Part shown: one piece after another, positions 25,336 to 34,097 of the stretch
Layout: each line of letters begins with the position of its first letter
How positions within the stretch are numbered: position 1 is the first letter of the stretch
NCBI RefSeq assembly: GCF_000482245.1
Contig: NZ_AWNH01000053.1
Location: forward strand, 62,001-126,000
DNA length: 64,000 bases
DNA from: Leptolyngbya sp. Heron Island J
GTDB taxonomy: Bacteria > Cyanobacteriota > Cyanobacteriia > Phormidesmidales > Phormidesmidaceae
Reading direction: 5' to 3'
Position numbers and translations under genes: made by a program
The notes under the pieces: generated by a model
Seen by the model: the letters and a program-made list of their open reading frames with translations, nothing else
Told to the model about the DNA's origin: nothing
Database searches by the model: none

Positions 25336-26646
25336 TTAGGGTAGCTGTTCACGCACATATTCCATCACCACAGGAATCAGGGTAAAACCAGCAGGGCTTT
25401 TTTCAATTAGGGACTTGCTCAGCAGGGCACTAATAGCGGCTAGACCATCTGGGTGCTGAATATCTTCAATGGACATAGGCTGGGCTTTCTCAGCCAGCTG
25501 ACCCAGAATATCTTGTTCTACGGCGGACAGGCGTTCATACTGCTGATCAATCAGATATTTGATATCGCCAAACATGGTGCGGCCATGTCTGCGGAAGCGA
25601 TCCACATCGCCGTCAAACAATTCCTGAATGGTCATGGCAACAATTCTCAGCATGAGCGGGTTACCCCGATACTGGTTGATCAGGCCTTTCCAGTGAGGTT
25701 TACCTGATCCTGGCAAACGTTCTGCCACTAGTAGCTGGGCCGCATCATCGTACTTTAGACCTCCTAATTCTAAATAACGAATAGGGCTATTGGCCGCTCT
25801 AGAGCCAGCAAGTTCTCGGTTACGTTCGCGGCTGGTGACAACAATACAGCTTTGGTGGGGTTGTTCACCCAAGCGTTTTAACAGTTCGCGATAGTTGCTG
25901 TAATCTGGCGCATACTCGCTGACCAGACTGCCGCTGCTGAGAATACTTTCTAGATTGTCAAGCACCACCAGACAACGGTGTTGTTGCAAGTATGCCATCA
26001 GGGCACCGAGCTGGTCGTACCATTCATCAGAATGGGGAATGACATCGTCAGGCAATTCATTTAGCCACTGTCCTAGCACGTTTTCCAGCGTCGGTCGGTG
26101 ACGCAGGGATTGCCAAATAACGCCGTCAAACTGAGTTTGCACGACCTTGGCCAAGGTAATCGCCAGGGAGGTTTTGCCCATGCCCACGGGGCCAATAATC
26201 GACACAAATCGGCAGGCGGATGTGCCTAGCATCCACTGCTGCAGCTGATCCAGCTCGACTTGACGGCCATAGAGCACCGGGACATCGGGCATTTGGTCCC
26301 AGTTGATAGCGACTTGGGTGGTACGGTAGCCTGCGGCTTCTAGCCAGTCGGCCACATCACGCCAGCTGTCTAGGGCGTTGCGATCGCGCCCCGTCAGTTG
26401 CTCTACATAGCGATACAGCCCCTGACTCAGGGCCACCTCCACCGTGCGGGCTTCAATCCCCTCATGGCCAGAGATTTCAGCAGGACTATGTTTCAACAGC
26501 AGTCCCCGCAGCCGCGTTTTCTCTAAATCTGTGAGCCCATAGCGCTTATGGGGCATCTGTTCAGACTTAGCTTTCGCCAAATCCCCGTAAAGCGGCTCTA
26601 AATTCCACTGTGCTGACGCTTGCTCAAAAAGCTGTTCTGTAGCCAT
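25336..26646 (-). CDS. NB-ARC STAND ATPase with vMAP-like N-terminal helix-turn-helix
   Basis: 436 residues. The N-terminal ~110 residues resemble the HTH-like domain in front of many cyanobacterial NB-ARC proteins (GLTDLEKTRLRGLLLKHSPA, then an SQGLYRYVEQLTGR helix). The NB-ARC domain has Walker A GPVGMGKT (152-159), Walker B CLVVLDN (Asp230), CIVVTSRER and the GNPLMLRIVA motif. The protein ends after the winged helix; the WD40, TPR or pentapeptide sensor usual for such STAND proteins is absent. It lies directly upstream of the kinase gene, suggesting a two-gene signalling unit. Confidence 0.87.
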   Translation of the reverse strand: MATEQLFEQASAQWNLEPLYGDLAKAKSEQMPHKRYGLTDLEKTRLRGLLLKHSPAEISGHEGIEARTVEVALSQGLYRYVEQLTGRDRNALDSWRDVADWLEAAGYRTTQVAINWDQMPDVPVLYGRQVELDQLQQWMLGTSACRFVSIIGPVGMGKTSLAITLAKVVQTQFDGVIWQSLRHRPTLENVLGQWLNELPDDVIPHSDEWYDQLGALMAYLQQHRCLVVLDNLESILSSGSLVSEYAPDYSNYRELLKRLGEQPHQSCIVVTSRERNRELAGSRAANSPIRYLELGGLKYDDAAQLLVAERLPGSGKPHWKGLINQYRGNPLMLRIVAMTIQELFDGDVDRFRRHGRTMFGDIKYLIDQQYERLSAVEQDILGQLAEKAQPMSIEDIQHPDGLAAISALLSKSLIEKSPAGFTLIPVVMEYVREQLP

Positions 26647-26867
26647 CGATAGGACAACGAACTATGAATGATATTACCCGATCGTCTTCAGGGATATGCA
26701 CCTATACATGATCAGCACCAGCATTCAGACCAAAAGCTAGGCTCACCCCTCCACTCCCCATCCCTATGCCCTACTCCACACTTCATAACCAAATCCATAA
26801 CCAGCAACAGCCTCTAACCAACAACCACCCCGCCTAATCTGAGGTCATACGCACCAGAAATGAGCTT

Positions 26868-27911
26868 ATGATTGCCTTCAAACAAACAAACTGGCGATTT
26901 TTTGCTGCTGTCTGCGCCTGTGTTCTTTGTCTTAGCATTGGCCTAGCCCAGGCAGCCACCCCCTTCTTTTGGGACTCCATTGATGTGGATATGACCTTAG
27001 CAGCCAATGGTGATTTGTTAGTAACAGAAACACAAACGTATGTGTTTACAGACAGTCACAGTAATGAACGGTATCGCTATATTCCGCTAGAGGGAATTGA
27101 TAACATTGCCGATGTCACCGTTTATGAGAACAACGAACCTCTAGCCATTGAAACTGGTAATCGCAATAACAACTATTGGATTCGCTGGCAGCATCCCTTA
27201 AATATCCCCGCTACCCATACTTTTGTGATCAAATACCGTGTTGTTGGCGGTGTACAAGTAAAGGGTAACCGCAGCCAGCTGTATTGGAATGCGCTTTTCC
27301 CTGAGCGCAGTGCTGCCATTAATCGCGGTCGGGTGACGCTGCAGGTACCAGAGGCATTGGCAGATCAGGTGACTAGTTTTCAGGGTGAAGGAGTGGCGAG
27401 TCGCGATCGCAAACTCAACCCCACCACCTTCGAATTTGTTGCCCATGGAGCCCTCGAACCCCAACAGTTTTTAAACATCCGAGTAGAGTTCCCCACCAGT
27501 GCCCTCGATGTCTCACAAGCCCAGACAGACTATTGGCATGCCAAACCCTCATCCCTAGTAGTATTATTTAGCTGGGCAGGCCCAGGCACCATTCTTATCT
27601 CCATTATTGGAGCCATCATAGCTATCAGAAAACGCTGCCCCAACTGCGGCAAACTTACCCTACAGCGCACCCATCGAGTTGTGAAAAACGCAACCCGCTA
27701 TAGCCGAGGTCAAAGAGAAATCAGCCACACCTGCCAACACTGCAATTACGATCGCAAATTTAACCGCACTATTCCCCGCAAATCATCTTCTTCAAGCTCC
27801 CATGGTGTTTGGGGTGGTTACGATGGCGGCAGCAGCGGCGGCAGTGGTTGTAGTAGCAGCGGGTGCGGCGGTGGCGGGTGCGGTAGTGGCGGGTGCGGTG
27901 GCGGCGGTTAA
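26868..27911 (+). CDS. DUF2207 membrane protein with zinc ribbon and Gly/Cys-rich tail
   Basis: 347 residues. Signal peptide (about 1-30), extracytoplasmic DUF2207 domain (about 32-215, with LLVTETQTYVFT, RYRYIPLEGI and IKYRVVGGV), one membrane helix (about 232-250), then a cytoplasmic zinc ribbon (CPNCGK ... CQHCNY). The end is a low-complexity tail of Gly, Ser and Cys (GCGGGGCGSGGCGGGG). Family members often end in Gly-rich tails, but the regular cysteines are unusual. The function is unknown. The glycine-rich-domain-like gene follows 31 bases later and is probably in the same operon. Confidence 0.85.
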   Translation: MIAFKQTNWRFFAAVCACVLCLSIGLAQAATPFFWDSIDVDMTLAANGDLLVTETQTYVFTDSHSNERYRYIPLEGIDNIADVTVYENNEPLAIETGNRNNNYWIRWQHPLNIPATHTFVIKYRVVGGVQVKGNRSQLYWNALFPERSAAINRGRVTLQVPEALADQVTSFQGEGVASRDRKLNPTTFEFVAHGALEPQQFLNIRVEFPTSALDVSQAQTDYWHAKPSSLVVLFSWAGPGTILISIIGAIIAIRKRCPNCGKLTLQRTHRVVKNATRYSRGQREISHTCQHCNYDRKFNRTIPRKSSSSSSHGVWGGYDGGSSGGSGCSSSGCGGGGCGSGGCGGGG

Positions 27912-27942
27912 TGCAAACAGCGCGAACCATGAACCAACAACT

Positions 27943-28476
27943 ATGAACCACCAGCAAACCGAACTTTACAATCGTCTTCAAACCTATTCCCTCGACCAGC
28001 CCGGTGCACAGTTTTCCTTTAGCCAACGCCTGGCCCAGGAAAATTGTTGGTCATTTATGTACACCTGCAGAGTGATTGAAGAGTACAAGAAATTTGCCTT
28101 CTTAGCCTTGGCCGCCGGACATCCTGTCACCCCGTCCGATCAAGTGGATCAAGTATGGCACCTACATCTCACCTATAGTCGCTCCTACTGGCAAAATTTT
28201 TGTCCCAACATTTTGCAAACACCGTTGCACCATGAACCTACCCAAGGGGGAGGCGCTGAACAGGAGAAGTTTGTTGATTGGTATACCCGCACGCTAGGGA
28301 GCTATCGACAATTCTTTGGAGAAGCGCCACCCAAAGATATTTGGCCCGATCCGAGAGAGCGTTTTGGACAAGAGTTAGAATTTGTACGCATTAATCTGCA
28401 ACGCAACTGGCTTCTGCCTAAACTCAGTGGTGCTAAAGGGCTATCTGCAGCACTGCAGAAAAAAATTAGGGGTTAG
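27943..28476 (+). CDS. Glycine-rich-domain-like (GRDP-like) protein
   Basis: 177 residues of the GRDP-like family: NCWSFMYTCRVIEEYKKFAF, then PSDQVDQVWHLHLTYSRSYW and a YRQFFGEAPPKDIWP segment. The conserved VDQVWHLHL histidine pair is intact. In bacteria such genes often accompany DUF2207-type membrane proteins. The frame is open from 27802, but that upstream part is only the out-of-frame reading of the DUF2207 gene's Gly/Cys tail; ATG 27943 starts the family sequence and lies after the previous stop. Confidence 0.78.
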   Translation: MNHQQTELYNRLQTYSLDQPGAQFSFSQRLAQENCWSFMYTCRVIEEYKKFAFLALAAGHPVTPSDQVDQVWHLHLTYSRSYWQNFCPNILQTPLHHEPTQGGGAEQEKFVDWYTRTLGSYRQFFGEAPPKDIWPDPRERFGQELEFVRINLQRNWLLPKLSGAKGLSAALQKKIRG

Positions 28477-28607
28477 TTTTAAATAAAAGTCTGAGCGTGG
28501 AGTAGACAACTTTTAACTGGCACAACATCCACATTGCAGCTGATTCGTTAGGATAGCCTTAAAGGCAAGCGTGCTTCATGCACATCAACTCATGGGAGGT
28601 CGGTCTG

Positions 28608-28934
28608 ATGTTAAAGGTTATACCAGCAGCTTTACTCATAGCGGTTTCAGTGTCTGGGTTAACGGGTCTGGCCCAAGCAGAACAGCCCCTCACCCAGGGC
28701 GATACTTACCCAGTGATTAGTCAATTAGAGCTTCGCGATCGCACCGTCACAATTACCTCTCACCCCAGCGGTTATCGCTACTCAATCGCAGACAGAGCTG
28801 GCACTGTTTTAAGTGCCGCCCTCACCGAGCAAGAAATGGCTGACCAGTATCCTGGGCTATTTGACCTGCTGCAACCTGCCGTAGCAGGAGATGACGACTC
28901 TACGCTGATGATGCTCGCTCCTATCGCGGAGTAA
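28608..28934 (+). CDS. Small secreted protein of unknown function
   Basis: 108 residues with a signal peptide (MLKVIPAALLIAVSVSGLTG, cleavage near AQA-EQ). The mature part is acidic and contains RDRTVTITSHPSGYRYSIAD and a DQYPGLFDLLQPA segment that recurs in small cyanobacterial exported proteins. No function is known. GGGAGG at 28593-28598 precedes ATG 28608; the upstream ATG at 28578 lacks a site and would spoil the signal peptide. Confidence 0.68.
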   Translation: MLKVIPAALLIAVSVSGLTGLAQAEQPLTQGDTYPVISQLELRDRTVTITSHPSGYRYSIADRAGTVLSAALTEQEMADQYPGLFDLLQPAVAGDDDSTLMMLAPIAE

Positions 28935-28966
28935 CCTAGTTCGACGCTGGAGAATTCCACAGAATC

Positions 28967-30481
28967 TCAGCTTGTTTCCTCCACCCAAGGCATATCCACA
29001 GAAAAGGTGGTTCCTACACCCACCTGACTTTCCACCTCAATTTTGCCGCCATGGAGTTCTAAACATTTTTTAACAACAGCTAGCCCTAGGCCGGTCCCAG
29101 AAAATGACTTGACATTTTGACCACGATGGAAGGATTCAAAAAGGTGTTGCTGGTCGGCAGCGGGCACACCAATGCCCTGGTCACTGACCTGGAAACGCGT
29201 GTGTCCCTGTTCCCCCCAAATCGTCAGTTGAATTTCGCTTTCTGGGGGCGAATACTTGATGGCATTGGTCAGTAAGCTCATCAACATAGCTCGCAGCAGG
29301 CGTTCATCCAAACAGGCCTCATCACAGGTGCCTTGTTGTTGCACAATAATATGGTGCTGTGACTGAGTATTAAACTTGACTTCTTCTACCAGATGCTTAC
29401 AAAAGGATTGTAGCTCAACCGTTTGAGGACAAAACTCTAACTTGCCTGCTTCGGCTCGGGTCAGTAGCAAAATATCAGATAACAGCTGCGCCATGGTTTT
29501 GGCTGCAGACTGAATACGTCTGAGATTACGGGATCGCTTTTCCTCAGACCAGGTGACATTGCGATTATCCAGTAGCTGCGCTGATACTAGAATCGCACTC
29601 AGGGGTGTTCTTAGTTCATGGGAAGCTAAGGAGAAAAAGTTGAGTTTGAGATCGGTTAGTTCCTTGGCTTGTTCAATCTCTTTATAGGTGGTTTCAATTT
29701 CTTGCAGGCGATTTAATTCTGTTGTCAGCAGCTTTTTTGTGGTTTCTAGCTCGGTGGTTTTAACCTGTAAGTTTTCAGTTAGGTTTTTGGTTTCTATCTG
29801 TTGTATCTCTGATTGTTTCTGGTTCTGTCTGAGGGTTTGCATTAACCAGCTATACAAAATCCCTAAAACAACACTGCCAAACCCAGCTACTAATCCCATT
29901 AACCACAGATCATTATTAATACTGACACTGGTATCAGCCATCTCCCACTGACGTTCTGTATTGCTTTCATCCAGTAGCACCTGTAAAGCCAGGTGAGCAT
30001 CGACTCTGGCTTCGCTACTTTGTTGAGCAATCTCTAATTGAGTCGATAGATCCAGCTGCCCGCTGTTGTATTGTTCAAGGGCTTCTTCTAATATTTGAAT
30101 GTGGTTTGCAGCAGCTCCTATCAGGCGTTCCAGGGCTTCTCTATAGCCTAAATCATCTTCAAAGGCCATTTCTTGTTCAAAAATAGCCTGCTCTGTCTCC
30201 AGCTCCTCCAGATAGCCGCTCACTAGTTCCAGCTTTGTTTGGTAGAACTCCAGGGATTCTTCATCCCCTGTGGAGAGATAGACCTGATAGCTGGACTCAG
30301 CTTCCGCGATCGCAACCAGTAGACCATTTAGATAGGTATAATCATCAGCTTCTATCTCAACCCGCTCAGGATGGACCCTTTCCACAATGGCATTACGGGC
30401 CAATAGGGCCGTGCTCAGTAGTGCCGCAATCGCCACACCAAAGCCCACAGTTAGCCATTGCTGAGTACGTAAAAGGTTCAT
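28967..30481 (-). CDS. Sensor histidine kinase with CHASE3-like input domain
   Basis: 504 residues. Two membrane helices (about 10-30 and 192-214) frame an extracytoplasmic helical CHASE3-like domain. A cytoplasmic coiled coil (220-275) leads to the HisKA domain with H-box SLASHELRTPL (His288) and HATPase_c with the N-box LLTNAIKYSP, G1 DQGIGVP and G2 GTGLGLAVVKK. It is divergent from the OmpR-type response regulator gene starting at 30643, its probable partner. The signal is unknown. Confidence 0.92.
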   Translation of the reverse strand: MNLLRTQQWLTVGFGVAIAALLSTALLARNAIVERVHPERVEIEADDYTYLNGLLVAIAEAESSYQVYLSTGDEESLEFYQTKLELVSGYLEELETEQAIFEQEMAFEDDLGYREALERLIGAAANHIQILEEALEQYNSGQLDLSTQLEIAQQSSEARVDAHLALQVLLDESNTERQWEMADTSVSINNDLWLMGLVAGFGSVVLGILYSWLMQTLRQNQKQSEIQQIETKNLTENLQVKTTELETTKKLLTTELNRLQEIETTYKEIEQAKELTDLKLNFFSLASHELRTPLSAILVSAQLLDNRNVTWSEEKRSRNLRRIQSAAKTMAQLLSDILLLTRAEAGKLEFCPQTVELQSFCKHLVEEVKFNTQSQHHIIVQQQGTCDEACLDERLLRAMLMSLLTNAIKYSPPESEIQLTIWGEQGHTRFQVSDQGIGVPAADQQHLFESFHRGQNVKSFSGTGLGLAVVKKCLELHGGKIEVESQVGVGTTFSVDMPWVEETS

Positions 30482-30642
30482 CGGACAAAAGGAAACCAGA
30501 ACGGTCTCTATACTGAATCATTATCTTGCAGATCCACAATAATCTAGACAGCGCGATTTAACCGTCGTTATAGTCAGAGTAACGGCCATTGCTGATTATC
30601 AAGGGTCAGCAATGCCAAGTAATTAACTGGCAACATTTTCCC

Positions 30643-31320
30643 ATGCGCATTCTCTTAGTCGAAGATGACCTGCAGCTAGGTGAGGGATTGAATGAAGCGC
30701 TGACCGATGAAGGCTACGTCGTAGACTGGGTCACGGACGGCGAAATGGGTTGGGTGCAGGCAACGGATTTAACCTATGACCTGATGGTACTGGATGTCAT
30801 GCTGCCCAAAATCAACGGCATTCATCTGTGTCGACGGCTGCGGGAAACCGGTAGACGGCTACCCATCCTCATGCTCACAGCCCGAGATACCAACACCGAT
30901 AAAGTAGCTGGCCTTGATGCTGGTGCCGATGACTACGTTGTTAAACCCTTTGATTTGCTGGAATTATTAGCCCGACTGCGAGCATTACTCCGTCGCGGCA
31001 CATTGCAGGACACTGGCACCATGCTGGCCTGGGGTCAGACTCAGCTCGATTCAACCACCCATGAGGTTTTCTATGATGGTGCGCCCCTGCAGCTAACACC
31101 TAAGGAGTTTAGCCTGCTGGAACTATTTTTGCGTAGCGGCAGACGGGTGTTAAGTCGGTCAGTTTTAATTGATCAGTGCTGGTCTCCCCAGACGCTTCCC
31201 GACGAAGAAACGGTTAAATCTCATCTCAAAAGCTTACGCCAAAAGCTAAGAAAGGCAGGCGCTCCCTCAGATTTTATTGAGACAGTGCACGGGGTGGGGT
31301 ATCGGTTGAAGCAGTTGTAG
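30643..31320 (+). CDS. OmpR/PhoB-family response regulator
   Basis: 225 residues with a receiver domain (acidic pair ED near residue 7-8, phospho-acceptor Asp51 in MVLDVMLPK, Lys101 in VVKPFDLLE) and a C-terminal winged helix (LTPKEFSLLELFLRSG ... HGVGYRLKQL). The frame opens at 30589, but the receiver fold begins at ATG 30643 (MRILLVEDD). It is divergent from the histidine kinase gene, with about 160 bases between the starts. The secreted acidic repeat protein gene follows on the same strand after 109 bases and is a possible target. Confidence 0.93.
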   Translation: MRILLVEDDLQLGEGLNEALTDEGYVVDWVTDGEMGWVQATDLTYDLMVLDVMLPKINGIHLCRRLRETGRRLPILMLTARDTNTDKVAGLDAGADDYVVKPFDLLELLARLRALLRRGTLQDTGTMLAWGQTQLDSTTHEVFYDGAPLQLTPKEFSLLELFLRSGRRVLSRSVLIDQCWSPQTLPDEETVKSHLKSLRQKLRKAGAPSDFIETVHGVGYRLKQL

Positions 31321-31429
31321 GGTTGAGGGCGACTAACCGATTTCTACCCGAATTATTCCCTGGATTCTTCCAAACCGTTCTCTAGAGTAGGTGACGTAGC
31401 CTCAAGGAAATGCTAATTTCCAAAAGATT

Positions 31430-32074
31430 ATGAAACTTAAAACTTTGTCTACCCTACTAGGTGCGATCGCATTAGTTGTAATGCCTTTAACCCGTCAGGC
31501 ACACGCTGAAGAATTTGCCTGTCCCACCGAGTTTGATGGCGTTGAGCTGAGCGAAGAGCAACAAGTACAACTGCAAGCATTAGAAGCGCAGTTAGACAAT
31601 AGGATTGAGGCTATCATGCCTACAACTCCTGAAACAGAAGCCCAAATAGAGCAGTTAGAAGACTCCTTTGAACAACAAATTTCATCAATGCTCTCCCCTG
31701 AGCAAGAACAGCAAGTTGCTCAGCTCGATGCTTGGGCAGAAAGCACCATCGCCAGCGTCGCGCCTGAAGTGCTAGAAGATGAGGTTGAACCTGAACTAAG
31801 TGAAGATCAAGAAGCAGCCTTAGATATGATTGAGGAAGAGTACGACCAAACACTACAGAGCATCCTAACTCCTGAACAGCAGCAACAGGTGAATATGCTA
31901 GAAGAAGAACTGGATGCTGAAGTAGAAGCATTTATGCCAGAACCCAGCGCGGAGCAAGCCGCTGAAATTGAAGCAGCAGAAGTAGAGTATGAACAGAACG
32001 TCATGGCTATTCTGACCCCTGAACAGCTGCAGCAAATTGAAGACAACCTCATAGCATGCGGCGCTAAGTTCTAA
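31430..32074 (+). CDS. Secreted acidic protein of four Spy/CpxP-like repeats
   Basis: 214 residues: signal peptide (cleavage near AHA-EE), then about four repeats of ~45 residues, each an acidic helix pair ending in LTPEQ or LSPEQ (SMLSPEQEQQV, SILTPEQQQQV, AILTPEQLQQI). The LTPEQ motif recalls Spy/CpxP periplasmic chaperones, which are induced by envelope-stress two-component systems. Two cysteines bracket the mature protein (CPTEFDG and ACGAKF). The gene lies beside an OmpR-type regulator, consistent with envelope-stress control, but this is inference. A strong palindrome follows the stop. Confidence 0.75.
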   Translation: MKLKTLSTLLGAIALVVMPLTRQAHAEEFACPTEFDGVELSEEQQVQLQALEAQLDNRIEAIMPTTPETEAQIEQLEDSFEQQISSMLSPEQEQQVAQLDAWAESTIASVAPEVLEDEVEPELSEDQEAALDMIEEEYDQTLQSILTPEQQQQVNMLEEELDAEVEAFMPEPSAEQAAEIEAAEVEYEQNVMAILTPEQLQQIEDNLIACGAKF

Positions 32075-32118
32075 ATCTCAGACACTCCTCTAACACACAA
32101 CCTACACTAGGACTACAT

Positions 32119-32146
32119 AAAGGCTCTCTAATATTAGAGAGCCTTT
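32119..32146. terminator. Perfect 28-bp palindrome, terminator between convergent genes
   Basis: AAAGGCTCTCTAAT followed directly by its exact reverse complement, flanked by T-rich sequence. It lies 45 bases after the acidic repeat protein and 34 bases before the 3' end of the convergent glycosyltransferase gene, so it can terminate both. Confidence 0.85.
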
Positions 32147-32179
32147 TGCTATGGCAGGTGCAGGAGTGCTAAGACAAGT

Positions 32180-33724
32180 TTAGGAATTCAAATTGATTTT
32201 GAACAGGTTCATGTAGTCTTCCTGCCTGTAAAATCCGTTATTGACAAATTGCCAATGTCCTTCCACCTGACCATAGTCTCCTAACACAGTTTGAAATTTA
32301 TCTTGATCAAAGCCTGAACCACACAGCAACCAAGTCTCATCCAGATTCGCTGATACCTGTTGTAGCTCTAGCATCGCCTCCGGCGTCGTAATATTACGGC
32401 TTTCGCAAAGCTCGCGAATGTTAATCATCGCTGCATCACCCTTGTGGTAATACTTCAGAGCATTGCTAAACTTATCTGGATTGACCAATTCCATCGAATA
32501 AATAATGACGTCACCGGGCTGTTCATTCTGATTAACAAATTCAAATAGGGCTCGCCAATCTTGCCGGTCTTGCACATTGTAGTACCGGGCAAGACCCATC
32601 ATAACGATGACGGCGTATGCGATCGCAATGACAGCCGCCACCACCCGATGCATTCTCACAACCCGAACCAGCCCAGCTGCCAACAGAATCAGCAAATATG
32701 GAGCCGTATAAAAAACATATCGATCAAACAACATCCGAGAGGAAACAGCCCCATGCACAAACCAGGGTATAAACGCCCAGGCTGCCGCCCAGAAAATCCG
32801 AGATGCATGCCGATTTTTATAAAATGCAATTCCCATGACACTGATCATGACCAACGTATACGCTTGTAAAACCCGGCTTTCCAAAACCGAGGTCGATGGG
32901 AAGGGAAATATCGTAAACTTTCTAACTTTTCGAAACAGGTCTAAGGGTAAATTAAATGAAGTTGTTCTTTGAGCGGCAGCAACATTTTCCACTAAGCCAA
33001 GGGCTTTTTTGAGAAACGGCAAGGCATCAGCCACCAAAGAGGAGACAGACGGCAAACACAGAAGACAAAGTAATAACAGCCATTTCCCCACCTCTTTAAA
33101 TACCTGCGGGCGTCTGCGAAATGTTAGCCCTAGCAAAATCAGATCAGGGACTAGTAGCGTTATATTTAGAGGTGCTGTCAAAAAGACTAAACTACGGGCA
33201 ATCGACCAACCGGCCAAGTATTTTGCCCTAGGTGTTTCCAACGCTAGCGCCAGAAAAAGGCTACCCAAAATCCCGAAAAACATCCCCAAGCCATACATGC
33301 GCACCATTTGGGAAAAGTAGATAGACATGGGTGACAACGCTAACATTAGCGCCGCCACAATCCCAACCGTTACCCCTGCAATTTTTCGTCCCAGATGATA
33401 GGTTAAAAATACGCTACCAACGCCAACCAAAACAGAGAGGGTGCGCAGCCAAATCTCACCTTGCCCCAACAGCGTCCAAATCCTCAAAAGAAGATAGTAA
33501 ATTGGCCGAACTTGTGAAAACCTACCAACAATTTCTAAGGGATTGAGGTCAATTTGCAGCGCATCATACACACTGTAAAGCTCATCAATCCATAGACTTT
33601 CCGCGCCCAGCTTATAAAAGCCTAATCCTGTTGACACTAGCAGCACTGGAACGATTAATATCCATGGTTTCTGGGATGCTAAGCTACCTAAGTTTGCTAG
33701 CCGTGAATTCGCAGTAATTGTCAT
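32180..33724 (-). CDS. GT39-type membrane glycosyltransferase
   Basis: 514 residues with about ten membrane helices and a GT-C fold. The first periplasmic loop has SLWIDELYS, the Asp-Glu pair typical of ArnT/PMT-type (GT39) enzymes, followed by ARG-free loops and FSQMVRMYG. The C-terminal ~110 residues form a soluble extracytoplasmic domain. Such enzymes transfer sugars from polyprenyl-phosphate carriers to acceptors outside the membrane. It belongs to the minus-strand polysaccharide locus and shares architecture with the next gene (34098-35579), of which it looks like a diverged paralogue. Confidence 0.85.
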   Translation of the reverse strand: MTITANSRLANLGSLASQKPWILIVPVLLVSTGLGFYKLGAESLWIDELYSVYDALQIDLNPLEIVGRFSQVRPIYYLLLRIWTLLGQGEIWLRTLSVLVGVGSVFLTYHLGRKIAGVTVGIVAALMLALSPMSIYFSQMVRMYGLGMFFGILGSLFLALALETPRAKYLAGWSIARSLVFLTAPLNITLLVPDLILLGLTFRRRPQVFKEVGKWLLLLCLLCLPSVSSLVADALPFLKKALGLVENVAAAQRTTSFNLPLDLFRKVRKFTIFPFPSTSVLESRVLQAYTLVMISVMGIAFYKNRHASRIFWAAAWAFIPWFVHGAVSSRMLFDRYVFYTAPYLLILLAAGLVRVVRMHRVVAAVIAIAYAVIVMMGLARYYNVQDRQDWRALFEFVNQNEQPGDVIIYSMELVNPDKFSNALKYYHKGDAAMINIRELCESRNITTPEAMLELQQVSANLDETWLLCGSGFDQDKFQTVLGDYGQVEGHWQFVNNGFYRQEDYMNLFKINLNS

Positions 33725-34097
33725 CCTAAACTTTGGCTATAAAAGGGTTTGAGTTCAGCTCTTCAAAGATATAAAAACATCATTGTTTCTAGCAGTTTAA
33801 AATCGGCTAGCTCAGCTGGCGTGTCTAGAATTGTACATAGTGACAGCCGTAAATCAAGATAAACGCAAGGGTGACAATGTCTCAAAGTAATCGCAGCAAC
33901 ACACGCTGTGCCGTGTGGCTCCGTTAGATCAGTGATGTCTTCAACACGTCTTGATGAGGTACGGACCATTTTCAATAATCTTACCCAGATTAGCCATATC
34001 TAGAATAAGTACAAATACGGCAATAACTTTGTGAACACTGACTCAGTACAATATGTGCCACAAAACAGGGTATTAAGGTGAAAAGATATCAGATTGG
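33725..34097. other. Intergenic region between the two GT39 paralogues
   Basis: AT-rich, no gene or strong structure recognised. A 70-codon minus-strand open stretch (ending at 33763) has no family resemblance. Confidence 0.4.

Noticed and set aside
27802-27942. Long N-terminal extension (poly-Ala/Val) of the GRDP-like protein
   Set aside because: It is the alternate-frame reading of the Gly/Cys-rich tail repeats of the DUF2207 gene; the family sequence starts after ATG 27943.
33763-33975. 70-codon minus-strand ORF between GT39 genes
   Set aside because: No family resemblance or ribosome site; composition is like intergenic DNA.
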